Shown: piece after piece, positions 23,693 through 32,866 of the stretch | Layout of the letters: each line of letters starts with the position of its first letter | How positions within the stretch are numbered: the stretch's first letter is position 1 | Source of the DNA: Arthrobacter sp. Soil762 | GTDB taxonomy: Bacteria; Actinomycetota; Actinomycetes; Actinomycetales; Micrococcaceae | Assembly (NCBI RefSeq): GCF_001428335.1 | Contig: NZ_LMSG01000001.1 | Location: 680,262 to 744,261 of the forward strand | Direction: 5' to 3' | Length of the DNA stretch: 64,000 nucleotides | Notes under the pieces: model-generated | The model's database searches: none | The model's input: only the letters and a program-made list of their open reading frames with translations | What the model was told of the DNA's origin: nothing | Position numbers and translations under genes: made by a program

Positions 23693-24697
23693 ATGACAAC
23701 GCACAAGCCCATCGGCCCCGTCGACGCAACCAAAGTCCCCCGGTATGCCGGCCTTGGCACCTTCGCCAGGCTGCCCCAAATCGACCGCGTTCCGGACTAC
23801 GACATTGCGATCGTCGGCGTCCCGTTCGACGGCGGGACCTCCTTCCGGCCCGGCGCCCGTTTCGGTCCTGCCGCAGTCCGCGAGGCCTCCCGACTCCTGC
23901 GCCCCGGCTACCACCCCGAACTGGACGTCGAGCCGGTCTACGAAGCCCAGGTTGTGGACGCCGGCGACATCGCCTGCACGCCTTACGACATCACACGGGC
24001 AGTCCGCGAAATCGAAGAGCAGGCCCTGCCCCTGATCAGTGAGGACAAGAGGCTCATCGCGATCGGCGGCGACCACACCATCGCCCTCCCGATGCTGCGG
24101 GCTTTGAACACGGTCCACGGACCCGTGGCCCTGCTGCACTTCGACGCGCACCTGGACACGTGGGACACCTACTTCGACCAGCCGGTCACCCACGGAACCA
24201 TCTTCCGGCGGGCATTCGAGGAAGGCCTCCTGGTGGAAGACAAGTCCATGCACGTCGGCATCCGCGGGCCGGTCTATGACCGCAACGACTTCCTCCGCGA
24301 CCACGAATTCGGCTTCCAGATCATCCGCTGCTCGGACCTGGACGTCATCGGCGTCCCGGCAGCCATCGCGCAGGTCAAGGAGCGGCTCGGCGACACCCCG
24401 GTCTACGTCTCCATCGACATCGACGTCCTGGACCCGGCCTACGCGCCGGGCACCGGCACCCCTGAAATGGGCGGGCTCCACTCCCGCGAACTTTTGGCAC
24501 TGCTCCGCGGGCTGAACGGCATCAACATTGTGGGCGCCGACGTCGTCGAGGTCGCTCCGGCCTACGACCACGCAGACATCACCACGGTCGCGGCGGCCAC
24601 TCTCGTTTTCGACCTGCTCGCGCTCATGGTGAACCGCAGCAAGGCCGAAACGAATACCGTCCGTGAACTGCAAGCAGCCTCCTGGAACGCATCATGA
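23693..24697 (+). CDS. Ureohydrolase (agmatinase/guanidinobutyrase family)
   Basis: This 334-residue enzyme starts at the ATG nine bases after AAGGA. It carries all dinuclear manganese motifs in order: GGDHTIAL near residue 125, HFDAHLDTWD near 150 and SIDIDVLDPAYAPGTGTPE near 240. It removes urea from a guanidino substrate; relatives act on agmatine, 4-guanidinobutyrate or 3-guanidinopropionate. The next genes, an NCS1 permease, an aldehyde dehydrogenase and an FAD oxidase, fit uptake and chain oxidation of such a compound. Its TGA overlaps the permease ATG. Confidence 0.85.
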   Translation: MTTHKPIGPVDATKVPRYAGLGTFARLPQIDRVPDYDIAIVGVPFDGGTSFRPGARFGPAAVREASRLLRPGYHPELDVEPVYEAQVVDAGDIACTPYDITRAVREIEEQALPLISEDKRLIAIGGDHTIALPMLRALNTVHGPVALLHFDAHLDTWDTYFDQPVTHGTIFRRAFEEGLLVEDKSMHVGIRGPVYDRNDFLRDHEFGFQIIRCSDLDVIGVPAAIAQVKERLGDTPVYVSIDIDVLDPAYAPGTGTPEMGGLHSRELLALLRGLNGINIVGADVVEVAPAYDHADITTVAAATLVFDLLALMVNRSKAETNTVRELQAASWNAS

Positions 24698-26145
24698 GCA
24701 CCCGCACCCCTCCCACCACCGAAGTTCCCCGCCTCGAGGACAAGACCATCCAGCCCATCCCGGCCAACGAACGGCACGGAAAAGCCCGCGACCTGTTCAC
24801 CATCTGGTTCGGTTCCAACATCATGATCATGACCATCGTGACCGGCGGACTCGCCACCACGGTGTTCGGCCTCGGCTTCGTGCCCGCGCTCGTGGGCATC
24901 ATCATCGGAAACGTTGTCGGCGGCATCTTCATGGCGCTGCATTCCGCTCAGGGCCCGCAACTGGGCGTGGCACAGATGATCCAGACCCGCGGCCAGTTCG
25001 GTTCCTTCGGGGCGCTGCTGATCGTGGTGATCGTGGTGGTCATGTACATCGGCTTCTTCGCCGCGAACCTGGTCTTCGGCGGCGAAGCGATGGCAGCGGT
25101 CAGCCCGGGCATCAGCGTCGACGCCGGCATCATCATCATCGGCGTGGTCAGCGTCATCGCCACGATTTTCGGCTACCGCCTCATCCACGCCTATGCCCGC
25201 ATCCTGAGCGTCGCGGCGGGCCTGGCACTGCTGCTGGCCTTCGTCTGGATCCTGTTCGTCAACGGCTTGCCTGCCGGATTCCTGGAGCAGGGCGACTTCA
25301 ACTGGGTGGGCTTCATGGGCACCATCTCCGTCTCCGCGCTGTGGCAGCTCGCGTACGCCCCCTACGTCTCGGACTACTCCCGCTACATGCCCCAGGGCAC
25401 GGGCTCGGCCCCGGCCTTCTGGGCCTCCTACTCGGGCTGCGTCCTGGGAACCCTGTTCCCGATGATCCTGGGCGCACTGGTGGGAACCCTCGCCGTGACC
25501 ATGAGCGCCGAAGCCGGCAACGTCGAAATCGTCGGCAGCCTGGGTGCGTTGCTCCAGCCATGGACCCTGATCATCGTGGGCATCTTCTGCCTGGGCGTCG
25601 CGGCATCGAACGCCATGAACCTCTACTGCGGCGTCCTCTGCACCCTCACCATCGGCCAGACATTCCGGCCCAGCTGGTTGCCGCACGCCAAGACCCGCAG
25701 CATCGCGGCAGTGGTCCTCTTCGCCCTGGCGCTGCTGATCGCCCTGTTCGCCCGCGACAATTTCATCCTTTTCTACACGAACTTCCTCTCCTTCCTGATG
25801 TACGTGCTGGTTCCCTGGACGGCCATCAACCTGGTGGACTACTACCTTCTCCGGCACGGCGATTACAGGGTTGAAGACTTCTTCAAGCGCGACGGCGGGG
25901 TGTACGGGCGGTTCAACTGGGTCGCCATCGGCTCCTACGTGGCCGGCGCCCTGATCCAGGTCCCCTTCTCCGCCACGGCGATCTACACCGGCCCGCTGGC
26001 CGCCGCGATGGGCGGCGTGGACATCTCCTGGATCGTCGGCCTGGTGGTTGTTGCCCCGCTCTACTACTTCGCGGCACGAGTGTTCCGGAAGACCACTGAA
26101 GCCGCCCCCTTTCAGTCCCCCGTACTTGCAACCGACCTCATCTGA
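24694..26145 (+). CDS. NCS1-family (purine/cytosine permease-like) transporter
   Basis: This 483-residue protein has about 12 spans. FTIWFGSNIMIMTIVTGGLATTVFGLGF is the first NCS1 helix pair; SALWQLAYAPYVSDYSRYMP matches the substrate-site region and FLSFLMYVLVPWTAINLVDYYLLRHGDY the conserved ending. It overlaps the ureohydrolase gene by four bases (ATGA). NCS1 proteins carry nucleobases, allantoin or hydantoins; here the operon suggests a guanidino compound. This substrate is inferred from context. Confidence 0.85.
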   Translation: MSTRTPPTTEVPRLEDKTIQPIPANERHGKARDLFTIWFGSNIMIMTIVTGGLATTVFGLGFVPALVGIIIGNVVGGIFMALHSAQGPQLGVAQMIQTRGQFGSFGALLIVVIVVVMYIGFFAANLVFGGEAMAAVSPGISVDAGIIIIGVVSVIATIFGYRLIHAYARILSVAAGLALLLAFVWILFVNGLPAGFLEQGDFNWVGFMGTISVSALWQLAYAPYVSDYSRYMPQGTGSAPAFWASYSGCVLGTLFPMILGALVGTLAVTMSAEAGNVEIVGSLGALLQPWTLIIVGIFCLGVAASNAMNLYCGVLCTLTIGQTFRPSWLPHAKTRSIAAVVLFALALLIALFARDNFILFYTNFLSFLMYVLVPWTAINLVDYYLLRHGDYRVEDFFKRDGGVYGRFNWVAIGSYVAGALIQVPFSATAIYTGPLAAAMGGVDISWIVGLVVVAPLYYFAARVFRKTTEAAPFQSPVLATDLI

Positions 26146-26157
26146 AAGCGAAACACC

Positions 26158-27675
26158 ATGACACCCACAAGCACCCAGCAGTTCACGGTCCGACGCGTCA
26201 GCGAAGGCCACAGCCCCTTTGAGGGCACGCCCGCCGGCATCCTGCCGCCCGCCGGGCACTTCATCAACGGAGCGTTCGTCCAGGGTTCCTCCAACCAGCT
26301 CCTCGACGTCGTGGATCCCACCACTGAACAGGTCATCGCCTCCGTGCAGGCCGGCACCGCAGCCGACGTCGACGTCGCCGTTGCAGCCGCCGTCGCGGCC
26401 CAGAAGAGCTGGGGTGCCACCACCCCGAAGGAACGCGCCGATGTCCTGAACCTGATCGCCAACATCATCGAAGCCAACCGCGAAGCCTTCGAAGTCATCG
26501 AGTCCGCCAACACCGGCAAGCCGCGTGCAGTGGCCGAAGATGACGTCACCAGCACCATCGACACGTTCCGGTTCATGGCCGGAGCTTCCCGCACCCTGAC
26601 GTCCATGGCCGGCGGGGACTACGCCACCGGCCACACCTCGGTGATCCTCCGCGAGCCCGTGGGCGTCGTCGGCGTCATCACGCCCTGGAACTACCCGCTG
26701 CTCATGGCCGCCTGGAAGATCGCCCCCATCCTGGCTGCCGGAAACAGCATCGTCATCAAGCCGTCCGAGCAGACCCCGCTGTCCACGCTGAAGCTGGCAG
26801 AACTCGTGGCCGGGCACATTCCGGATGGCATCCTCAACGTGGTGACCGGACAGGGCCGCACGGTCGGCCAGCGGCTGTCCGAGCATCCCGGCGTTGCCCT
26901 CGTCGCCCTGACCGGCAGCGTCGTCAGCGGACAGGCCGTCGCGGAAACCGCGGCCAAGTCCGTCAAGCGCGTCCACCTGGAACTCGGCGGCAAGGCCCCG
27001 GTTGTGGTCTTCCCCGACGCCGACCTCCAGGCTGCCGCGGCCGGGGTACGCAACGCCGGCTACTGGAACGCCGGCCAGGACTGCGGCGCCGCCTGCCGCG
27101 TGCTGGTGCACGAGTCGGTGGCAGAGGAGTTCACGCAGCACCTGGTCCGCGAGGTCGGGACCCTGGTGGTCGGCGCCCCCGAGGCAGGGGACGACGTCGA
27201 AATCGGCCCCATGATCTCGCGCCCGCACTTCGAACGCGTCAAGGAATCGCTGGCCGAGGCACGCGCTGCGGGCCTCAACATCGCGATCGGCGGTTCCGCA
27301 CTGGAGGGCCCCGGCTACTTCATCGAGCCCACGGTCATCAGCAGCGTTCCCGCCGGGGCCCACATCGCGACCCACGAGATCTTCGGCCCCGTCGTCACCG
27401 TGGAAACCTTCAGCACTACCGAAGAGGCCATCACCCGTGCCAACGAGAGCCCCTACGGCCTGTCCGCCTCGGTCTGGACCAAGGATTCCAGCCTCTCCCT
27501 GCGGGTTCCGAAGCAGCTCGATTTCGGCACGGTCTGGGTCAATGCCCACCTCGTGCTGGCCTGCGAGGTACCGTGGGGCGGGTTCAAGGGATCCGGCTAC
27601 GGCCGCGACCTCTCGCTCTACGCGCTGGATGATTACTCCCGCACCAAGCACGTCATGATCAACCACGGCGCGTGA
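26158..27675 (+). CDS. Aldehyde dehydrogenase (gamma-amino/guanidinobutyraldehyde type)
   Basis: This 505-residue NAD(P)-dependent enzyme shows the ALDH hallmarks VITPWNYPLLMAAWKIAPILAAGN, HLELGGKAPVVVFPDADL with the general-base Glu, and NAGQDCGAACRVLVHE with the catalytic Cys. Near the end, WGGFKGSGYGRDLSLYALDDYSRTKHVMI is typical of gamma-aminobutyraldehyde dehydrogenases. It lies 12 bases after the permease, with GAAAG upstream. In this operon it would oxidise an amino- or guanidino-aldehyde to the acid. Exact substrate not proven. Confidence 0.85.
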   Translation: MTPTSTQQFTVRRVSEGHSPFEGTPAGILPPAGHFINGAFVQGSSNQLLDVVDPTTEQVIASVQAGTAADVDVAVAAAVAAQKSWGATTPKERADVLNLIANIIEANREAFEVIESANTGKPRAVAEDDVTSTIDTFRFMAGASRTLTSMAGGDYATGHTSVILREPVGVVGVITPWNYPLLMAAWKIAPILAAGNSIVIKPSEQTPLSTLKLAELVAGHIPDGILNVVTGQGRTVGQRLSEHPGVALVALTGSVVSGQAVAETAAKSVKRVHLELGGKAPVVVFPDADLQAAAAGVRNAGYWNAGQDCGAACRVLVHESVAEEFTQHLVREVGTLVVGAPEAGDDVEIGPMISRPHFERVKESLAEARAAGLNIAIGGSALEGPGYFIEPTVISSVPAGAHIATHEIFGPVVTVETFSTTEEAITRANESPYGLSASVWTKDSSLSLRVPKQLDFGTVWVNAHLVLACEVPWGGFKGSGYGRDLSLYALDDYSRTKHVMINHGA

Positions 27676-27703
27676 GCGTTCAAACAAGCAACGGAGCTTA
27701 GCA

Positions 27704-28999
27704 ATGACCACCACCAACGTTCCCCGGACCGGGTCCCCGGCCCGGGCGGCAACCCCATCCGCTCCCTTCGGGACGGACGTCACGTGGACCAACTGGGGCG
27801 GTAACCAGAGCGCTACGCCCGCCTTCACCGTCCGGCCGCGGACCGAACAAGAAGCGCTCGACGCCGTCCGGTTCGCCATCCGGGAAGGCCTGCCTGTGCG
27901 GGCGGTCGGCTCAGGCCACTCGTCCTCGCCGCTGGTTCAGACAGGCGGCGTCCTGATGGACATGTCCGGCCTCTCGGCGATCACCGGGACTGACAAGGTC
28001 CGGCGTCGCGCCCGGGCCCTTGCTGGCACCACCATCAATGCCTTTGGGGACGCTCTCTGGGAACGGGGACTGGCACTCAGCAACCAAGGCGACATTGACA
28101 AGCAGCAGATCGCCGGTGCGCTGGCGACCAGCACGCATGGCTCCGGAAAGGACCTGGGCAGTTTCTCGTCCAAGCTGCGCTGGGTGAAGCTGATCAACGG
28201 CTACGGCGAGATCGTGGAAATCGGCGAGGGGCAACTCCGCGAACTCCGGGCTGCCCAGGTCGCCCTGGGTACCCTCGGGATCTTCCTGGAGGTCGAGTTG
28301 GCCGTCGAGGACAGCTACTACCTGCAGGAACAGATCACGTATCCCACGTGGGCCGAGACTGCAGCTACGTGGCAGTCCGACATCGATGCGAACAGGCACT
28401 ACTCCTTCCTCTGGTGCCCGGACGACGATTCCTGCGAACTCCTGGACCTTCCGGGTTCGCCGGGCCAGAGCATGGCGGACCGCAGCTACACCAAGCGGTA
28501 CAACGTTGCGCAGATCCAGGATGAGAGCGAAATCTCACGTACTGAAGGTGCCCGGCTGGACCGCTCGTACCGCATTTATCCGGGCGGCTTCACCACGCAG
28601 TTCCACGAACTCGAGTACTTCGTTCGCAGCGAGGACGGCCTGGCCGCCGTGGAGGTCATCCAGGACCTGATCCGCACTAAGCATCCCGGGCAGAAATACC
28701 CGGTGGAGGTCCGCTGGGTGAAAGCCGATGAAGGCTACATGTCCCAGTTCCAGGGGCGCGACAGCACCGTTATTACTCTGACCACCGAGCCCGGGACAGA
28801 CTACTGGCAGTTCTTCCGGGATGCCGATGCGGCACTGCAGGAATTCGAGCCACGTGCGCACTGGGGGAAAATCCACTTCATGACCAGGAGCCGCTTGGAA
28901 CGCCTCTACCCGGAGCTGGACACTTTCATCCAAGTACGCCGCGAGTTCGATCCTCGTGGAATGTTCCTCAACGACCACACCCGCGCCCTTGTAGGCTAA
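27704..28999 (+). CDS. FAD-linked oxidase, D-arabinono-1,4-lactone oxidase family
   Basis: This 431-residue protein follows the aldehyde dehydrogenase by 28 bp with GGAGCTTAGCA before ATG. It carries the VAO-fold FAD domain (VRAVGSGHSSSPLVQTGG with the likely flavin His; ALATSTHGSGKDLGSFSSKL) and the ALO C-terminal domain (EFEPRAHWGKIHFM). It is a distant paralogue of aldO at 20667. Family members oxidise sugar lactones or alcohols; in a guanidino/polyamine operon it may oxidise an alcohol or amine to the aldehyde used by the dehydrogenase. A hairpin terminator follows. Confidence 0.8.
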   Translation: MTTTNVPRTGSPARAATPSAPFGTDVTWTNWGGNQSATPAFTVRPRTEQEALDAVRFAIREGLPVRAVGSGHSSSPLVQTGGVLMDMSGLSAITGTDKVRRRARALAGTTINAFGDALWERGLALSNQGDIDKQQIAGALATSTHGSGKDLGSFSSKLRWVKLINGYGEIVEIGEGQLRELRAAQVALGTLGIFLEVELAVEDSYYLQEQITYPTWAETAATWQSDIDANRHYSFLWCPDDDSCELLDLPGSPGQSMADRSYTKRYNVAQIQDESEISRTEGARLDRSYRIYPGGFTTQFHELEYFVRSEDGLAAVEVIQDLIRTKHPGQKYPVEVRWVKADEGYMSQFQGRDSTVITLTTEPGTDYWQFFRDADAALQEFEPRAHWGKIHFMTRSRLERLYPELDTFIQVRREFDPRGMFLNDHTRALVG

Positions 29000-29014
29000 A
29001 TCAGCAATCCCGGA

Positions 29015-29045
29015 GTATGCCCTGGAGCCTTGCTCCGGGGCATAC
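29015..29045. terminator. Hairpin between convergent genes
   Basis: GTATGCCCTGGAGC pairs with GCTCCGGGGCATAC around CTT, with one G-T mismatch. It lies between the ends of the FAD-oxidase operon and the SDR gene on the other strand. Confidence 0.75.
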
Positions 29046-29070
29046 GTCGTGATTGCTCCCGCGCCTCCGT

Positions 29071-29835
29071 TCAGGCCTGGTCGGTGGGCATGATCCAGAG
29101 CTCTCCGATGGAGGCGTGCCGGGGCCGGGTGACCATGTAGGCAACGCCGTCGGCAATGTCCTCCGGGGCCAGGACCTCTGTCTGCTCGAAGAAGGGGTCG
29201 ATCATTTCGCCGCGGACCTCGGCGGTGTTGTGCGAGCCCAGTTCGGTGTCGACGCCGCCGGGTTCCAGGACTCCGACGCGTACGTGGCGCTGCGTGACTT
29301 CCTGGCGGAGGGACTCGGTGAAGCCGTTGACGCCGAATTTGGTGAGGTTGTAGACGCCGTACCCGTTCCAGGCGACGCGGCCGGCGATCGAGCTGATGTT
29401 GACGATGTCCGCGACCCGGCGGGCACTGTCCTCGGCGGCTTTGAGCAGGTGCGGGAGGGCGGCGTGGGTGGTGTGGAGCAGGCCCTGGACGTTGACGGCG
29501 ATCATGCGCTCCCAGTCCTCGGGGTCGGCGCCGACTACCGGGCCGAGGAGCATCAGGCCGGCGTTGTTGACCAGGATGTCCAGTTGCCCGAAGCGCTCCA
29601 CGGTCTGGTCGACGGCGGCCTGGGCCTGGGCGCGGCTGGTGATGTCTGCCTCGATGACCAGGGCTGTGCCGCCGGCTTGTTCGATTTCGGCGGCCAGGGC
29701 TTCCAGCTGGTCACGGCGTCGGGCGACGAGTGCCACGGAGGCGCCGAGGGCTGCGAGCTGCCGTGCGGTCGCGGCTCCGATGCCACTGCTGGCGCCGGTG
29801 ACGAGGGCGGTGGTTCCGGTCAGTTTCGATGTCAT
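29071..29835 (-). CDS. Short-chain dehydrogenase/reductase
   Basis: This 254-residue protein has classical SDR layout: TGASSGIGAATARQ for NAD(P) binding at residues 12-25, NNAG near 90, the catalytic Ser in VNISSIAGR and the YxxxK motif in YNLTKFG. RRRDQ after the second strand suggests NADP preference. The substrate is unknown. ATG 29835 has GGAGAACC upstream. A palindromic terminator of the interspersed family separates it from the SDR/XRE operon on the same strand. Confidence 0.85.
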   Translation of the reverse strand: MTSKLTGTTALVTGASSGIGAATARQLAALGASVALVARRRDQLEALAAEIEQAGGTALVIEADITSRAQAQAAVDQTVERFGQLDILVNNAGLMLLGPVVGADPEDWERMIAVNVQGLLHTTHAALPHLLKAAEDSARRVADIVNISSIAGRVAWNGYGVYNLTKFGVNGFTESLRQEVTQRHVRVGVLEPGGVDTELGSHNTAEVRGEMIDPFFEQTEVLAPEDIADGVAYMVTRPRHASIGELWIMPTDQA

Positions 29836-29934
29836 GGGAGGTTCTCCTACGGGGTTGGTGCCGGTTTTTGGGCAGCAAGAAGCTGCTGGCGTCCGGCTGG
29901 ACTGTGGTGGTGGGGCGTTGCGGTGGTGGGTGAT

Positions 29935-29964
29935 GGACGACGGCGGGACCTCCCGCCGTCGTCC
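29935..29964. terminator. Interspersed palindrome, copy 6
   Basis: GGACGACGGCGGGA and its exact complement flank CC. It lies 12 bp after the stop of the SDR gene that ends at 29977. Confidence 0.75.
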
Positions 29965-29976
29965 GTTTCCGTTTTG

Positions 29977-30855
29977 TCAGGCGTCGCTTAGTGCGAGATT
30001 GCTGGAGAGTTCGCGGTGCGCGTCGGCCTGCTCTTGGAGAGCCTTGCCCCGGGTCTCGAAGACGCCCACGGCGTCGGCTCCGGCGGCGAACCGCAGCGGC
30101 GGCTCGTCCAGTTCTGCGAGCTGGATCAGGGCGTCGGCGAGTTTGGCCGGGTCCCCGCCCTGCAGGCCGTTCATGCTCTTCCATCCGGCGACGGTCTGGG
30201 CGGTGCGCTCGGCGTAGTCTTCGATGGTGGATTCGGCGTAGCTGGTGGATTCCGGGGTGAGCAGCTCGGTGCGGAAGAACCCCGGCTCCACGATCATGGA
30301 GCGGATGCCGAACGGTGCGACCTCAGGGGCCAGGGACTCCGCCCAGCCTTCCACGCCGAACTTCGACGCGGCGTAGGCGGACAGGAACTCGCCGCCTGCC
30401 AGGCCCGCGGTGGAGGAGATGGTGACCACCAGGCCGGAGCGCTGGGCGCGCAGGACCGGCAGGGCCGCGCGGGTGACGTTGATGGGCCCGAACATGGTGG
30501 TTTCAATCTGTGCCCGGAAGTCCGCCGGGGTGATTTCCTCGAAGAACCCGGCGTAGAAGTTGCCGGCGTTGTTGACCAGGACGTCGATCCGGCCGAACCG
30601 GTCCACGGCTGCCTGGATGGCGGCGGCCGCGTCGGCAGGGTCTGTGACGTCGAGCTTCACTGCGAGGAGGTTCGCGTTGTCGCCGACGGCCTGCGTGACC
30701 TTTTCGGGGCTGCGGCCGGTGGCGACCACGGCGTGGCCGGCGGCGAGGGCTGCCTTCGCGATGTCGGTGCCCATGCCGCGGCCGGCTCCGGTGATGAACC
30801 AGACCTTCTTGCCCGTGGTGTTGGCCTGCTCGGTGGGGGTGTTTTGTTCAGTCAT
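29977..30855 (-). CDS. SDR-family oxidoreductase (second gene with XRE regulator)
   Basis: This 292-residue protein starts at the ATG of MTEQNTPTEQANTTGKKVWF with GGAGGG-type spacing; it overlaps the regulator's stop by eight bases. Motifs: FITGAGRGMGTDIA (cofactor), LVNNAGNF, ISSTAGLAGG and SAYAASKFGVEG (YxxxK). The C-terminal extension ELDEPPLRFAAGADAVGVFETRG is typical of this SDR subgroup. With the upstream XRE-MmyB regulator this is a common actinobacterial pair in which the regulator controls the reductase. The substrate is unknown. Confidence 0.85.
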   Translation of the reverse strand: MTEQNTPTEQANTTGKKVWFITGAGRGMGTDIAKAALAAGHAVVATGRSPEKVTQAVGDNANLLAVKLDVTDPADAAAAIQAAVDRFGRIDVLVNNAGNFYAGFFEEITPADFRAQIETTMFGPINVTRAALPVLRAQRSGLVVTISSTAGLAGGEFLSAYAASKFGVEGWAESLAPEVAPFGIRSMIVEPGFFRTELLTPESTSYAESTIEDYAERTAQTVAGWKSMNGLQGGDPAKLADALIQLAELDEPPLRFAAGADAVGVFETRGKALQEQADAHRELSSNLALSDA

Positions 30856-31846
30856 GGGAGGGTTCCGTCTTTCCTGTGGTGAGCCCTGGCTGCGCGTGGG
30901 AGCGCACGGGGGCGGTGGATCCGCCGGCAGGATCGCCGGCGGTGGCTGTTTGAGTGACTTCTTCGGGTGGCGATGCCGCCCAGCTGGCAAGGAAGGCCAG
31001 CGCGTTTTCGGAGGCGGAGCCGGGCTCGGCGGTGAAGGTGAACACAACCTGCCCTTCGTCGCCGGGAAGGTCCAGCGTTTCGTACTGCAGGGACAGGTCG
31101 CCGGCCACCGGGTGGTGGAAGCGCTTGGTTCCCGTGGTGTGGATCCGCACGTCGTGACCGGCCCACAGCGAGGCGAACAGTCCGCTGCGTGTGGTGAGCT
31201 CGCCGACCAGCTCGTTCAGCGCCCGGTCGTGCGGATTCCGGCCGGATTCCAGGCGCAGCATCGCGACCATGATTGCCGCGATGGCATTCCAGTCGGGGTA
31301 GAAGTCGGCTGCGCGCGGATCGAGGAAGATGTAGCGTGCCTGGTTCGGCAGCCGGCCCGGAACGTCCCGACCAAACGACACAGCTGAGTTAAATACCTCG
31401 GAGTACAGGGCCCGGCCCAGCATGTTGCCGGCGAGCACGTCACCTCGGCCGTTCTGCACCATGGCGGCCACTCCGGTCATCCCGTCCAGCAGGCGCAGCA
31501 CTCCGGGACGGACCCGTTGCTGCGCCGGACGGCGGGGAGTCCGTCTCGACGGCGCGTTGGCCGTCCGCGCCAGGTCCATCAGGTGTGCCCGTTCGGCCTC
31601 GTCCAACTGAAGGGCCGAGGCCACGGCCTCGAGGACTGACTCTGAGACGCCGCGGAGGCTGCCGCGTTCCAGCCGCGTGTAGTAGTCCGTGCTCACCCCG
31701 GCGAGCTGCGCCACTTCCTCACGGCGCAGACCCGGCACACGCCGCAAGTCCCCGTAACTGGGGATCCCGGCCTGCTCCGGGCTGACCTTCGCACGACGCG
31801 AAATCAGGAACTCACGAATCTCTTCTTTTCTATCCACAAGTTCCAC
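30848..31846 (-). CDS. XRE-family regulator with MmyB-like ligand domain
   Basis: The helix-turn-helix spans about residues 10-75 (EFLISRRAKVSPEQAGI, RRVPGLRREEVAQLAGVSTDYYTRLERG). The rest, VRPGVLRLLDGMTGVAAMVQNGRGDVLAGNMLGRAL ... HPVAGDLSLQYETLDLPGDEGQVVFTFTAEPGS, is the MmyB-type PAS-like domain that binds a small ligand. I chose the GTG at 31846 (VELVDRKEEI); a GTG at 31837 is equally possible and the longer ATG frame to 31888 has no family-like N-terminus. It is first in an operon with the SDR gene and probably autoregulates. Confidence 0.85.
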   Translation of the reverse strand: MELVDRKEEIREFLISRRAKVSPEQAGIPSYGDLRRVPGLRREEVAQLAGVSTDYYTRLERGSLRGVSESVLEAVASALQLDEAERAHLMDLARTANAPSRRTPRRPAQQRVRPGVLRLLDGMTGVAAMVQNGRGDVLAGNMLGRALYSEVFNSAVSFGRDVPGRLPNQARYIFLDPRAADFYPDWNAIAAIMVAMLRLESGRNPHDRALNELVGELTTRSGLFASLWAGHDVRIHTTGTKRFHHPVAGDLSLQYETLDLPGDEGQVVFTFTAEPGSASENALAFLASWAASPPEEVTQTATAGDPAGGSTAPVRSHAQPGLTTGKTEPSHD

Positions 31847-31929
31847 GGTACGCAGGCTGTTTTGCCTGCGGCAGTGTCTGCTGGACACCCCCAGCTCTGC
31901 CGGAATCAGAAGCAGTCAGAAGGGAAGGA

Positions 31930-31950
31930 AACGGACGACGGCGGAAGCTC
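31930..31950. repeat. Half copy of the interspersed palindrome
   Basis: AACGGACGACGGCGGA matches the left arm of the family; the right arm is degenerate (AGCTCCTCCG). It lies near the 3' end of the 31963 gene. Confidence 0.5.
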
Positions 31951-31962
31951 CTCCGTGAGGAC

Positions 31963-32691
31963 TTAGGCTGGCCTCCCCAGATTGGCGCCCCGGCGGACTT
32001 GCCGTATCAGCGCAGCCCCGGTCGCCAACTCCACGACGTAGACCAGCAGGGGCGGCAAGTCACCGGTACCCACCAGGACGGCGGCGAAGACTCCGGCCCC
32101 GCCCACATTGAGCCAGCCCGGCCAGCGCGGGTCCCTTGGCATGGCGCCGGAATCGGTGTGAGCACGCGCCCGTGCCAGCAGCCCGCCACCCAGGGCAGCC
32201 ATGCCGGCAAGGCTCAGCCCCATGTACCCCTGAAAGGGCCAGCCCGGCATATTCCCCAATGCGAAGGCCTCCGGATCCGTGTATCGCGCCTTCAGATGAC
32301 CCAGGAACAGACCAGCTCCCGCGACCCATGCAAGCGCGGCGCCTTGGGCAAGCCGCTGCCCCGCCAAAGGTTCCGGGCTGCCCCGATCGCTTCCCGCATC
32401 CCAGTGACGGGCGAGCAGCACCACCCCAACGGGCAACGCAGCTGTGCCTGCGGCCAAGAGTATTTGCTGGGCACTCCACTGCCCCGGGTCCGCCAGCAGA
32501 ATGGCCAGTTTGCGCTGCGGGTCTCCTTCGACATACACCCGCGAGACTGGCATAAAGGCCCCGGTCAGGAACGTCGCCGATCCCGCCACCATGACGGCCG
32601 CCGCCGCTGTCGCATCTCCGCGAATTCGCCGAGCCATGGGATTAAGGTAAACCTCGACGTCGGCAGACACAAGGTTGCGAAATTGGCTCAT
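31963..32691 (-). CDS. Hypothetical membrane protein
   Basis: This 242-residue protein starts at the ATG of MSQFRNLVSADVEVYLN, six bases after GGAGG; other ATGs lie 21 bases upstream and 54 downstream. About six hydrophobic spans are visible (AAAAVMVAGSATFLTGAFMP, QILLAAGTAALPVGVVLLA, LAWVAGAGLFLGHL, YMGLSLAGMAALGGGLLA, LNVGGAGVFAAVLVGT, LLVYVVELATGAALI). It resembles small actinobacterial integral membrane proteins with no assigned function. It is divergent from the lipoprotein/ECF genes. Confidence 0.65.
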   Translation of the reverse strand: MSQFRNLVSADVEVYLNPMARRIRGDATAAAAVMVAGSATFLTGAFMPVSRVYVEGDPQRKLAILLADPGQWSAQQILLAAGTAALPVGVVLLARHWDAGSDRGSPEPLAGQRLAQGAALAWVAGAGLFLGHLKARYTDPEAFALGNMPGWPFQGYMGLSLAGMAALGGGLLARARAHTDSGAMPRDPRWPGWLNVGGAGVFAAVLVGTGDLPPLLVYVVELATGAALIRQVRRGANLGRPA

Positions 32692-32758
32692 AAAAAGCCT
32701 CCGCCTGGGCACTGTTGTCGGATGCGTGGTTGAAGTGTGGTCGCTCCACCGCCCAAAG

Positions 32759-32790
32759 GGAATGACGCCTGCTGCTCAAGGCGTCATTCC
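32759..32790. terminator. Perfect 12-bp inverted repeat in the divergent region
   Basis: GGAATGACGCCT and AGGCGTCATTCC flank the 8-nt loop GCTGCTCA. It lies about 75 bp before the lipoprotein start and 70 bp before the membrane-protein start, so it may be an operator or an attenuator rather than a terminator. Confidence 0.5.
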
Positions 32791-32866
32791 TGGATTCAGT
32801 GGAGAACTAACGTCACACAACGCGACGGCATCCCGCTCCGGGCAGGCAACGTCCTACCCTTGACAC

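Noticed and set aside
24562..27879. Very long minus-strand open frame (1105 codons) across the guanidino operon
   Set aside because: It is antisense to three well-supported genes, is composed of Asp/Gly/His/Ala-rich low-complexity sequence and has no domain; such mirror frames are common in high-GC DNA.
32692..32866. Possible riboswitch before the lipoprotein/ECF operon
   Set aside because: Only a simple 12-bp hairpin is seen and no known riboswitch core; treated as an inverted repeat.
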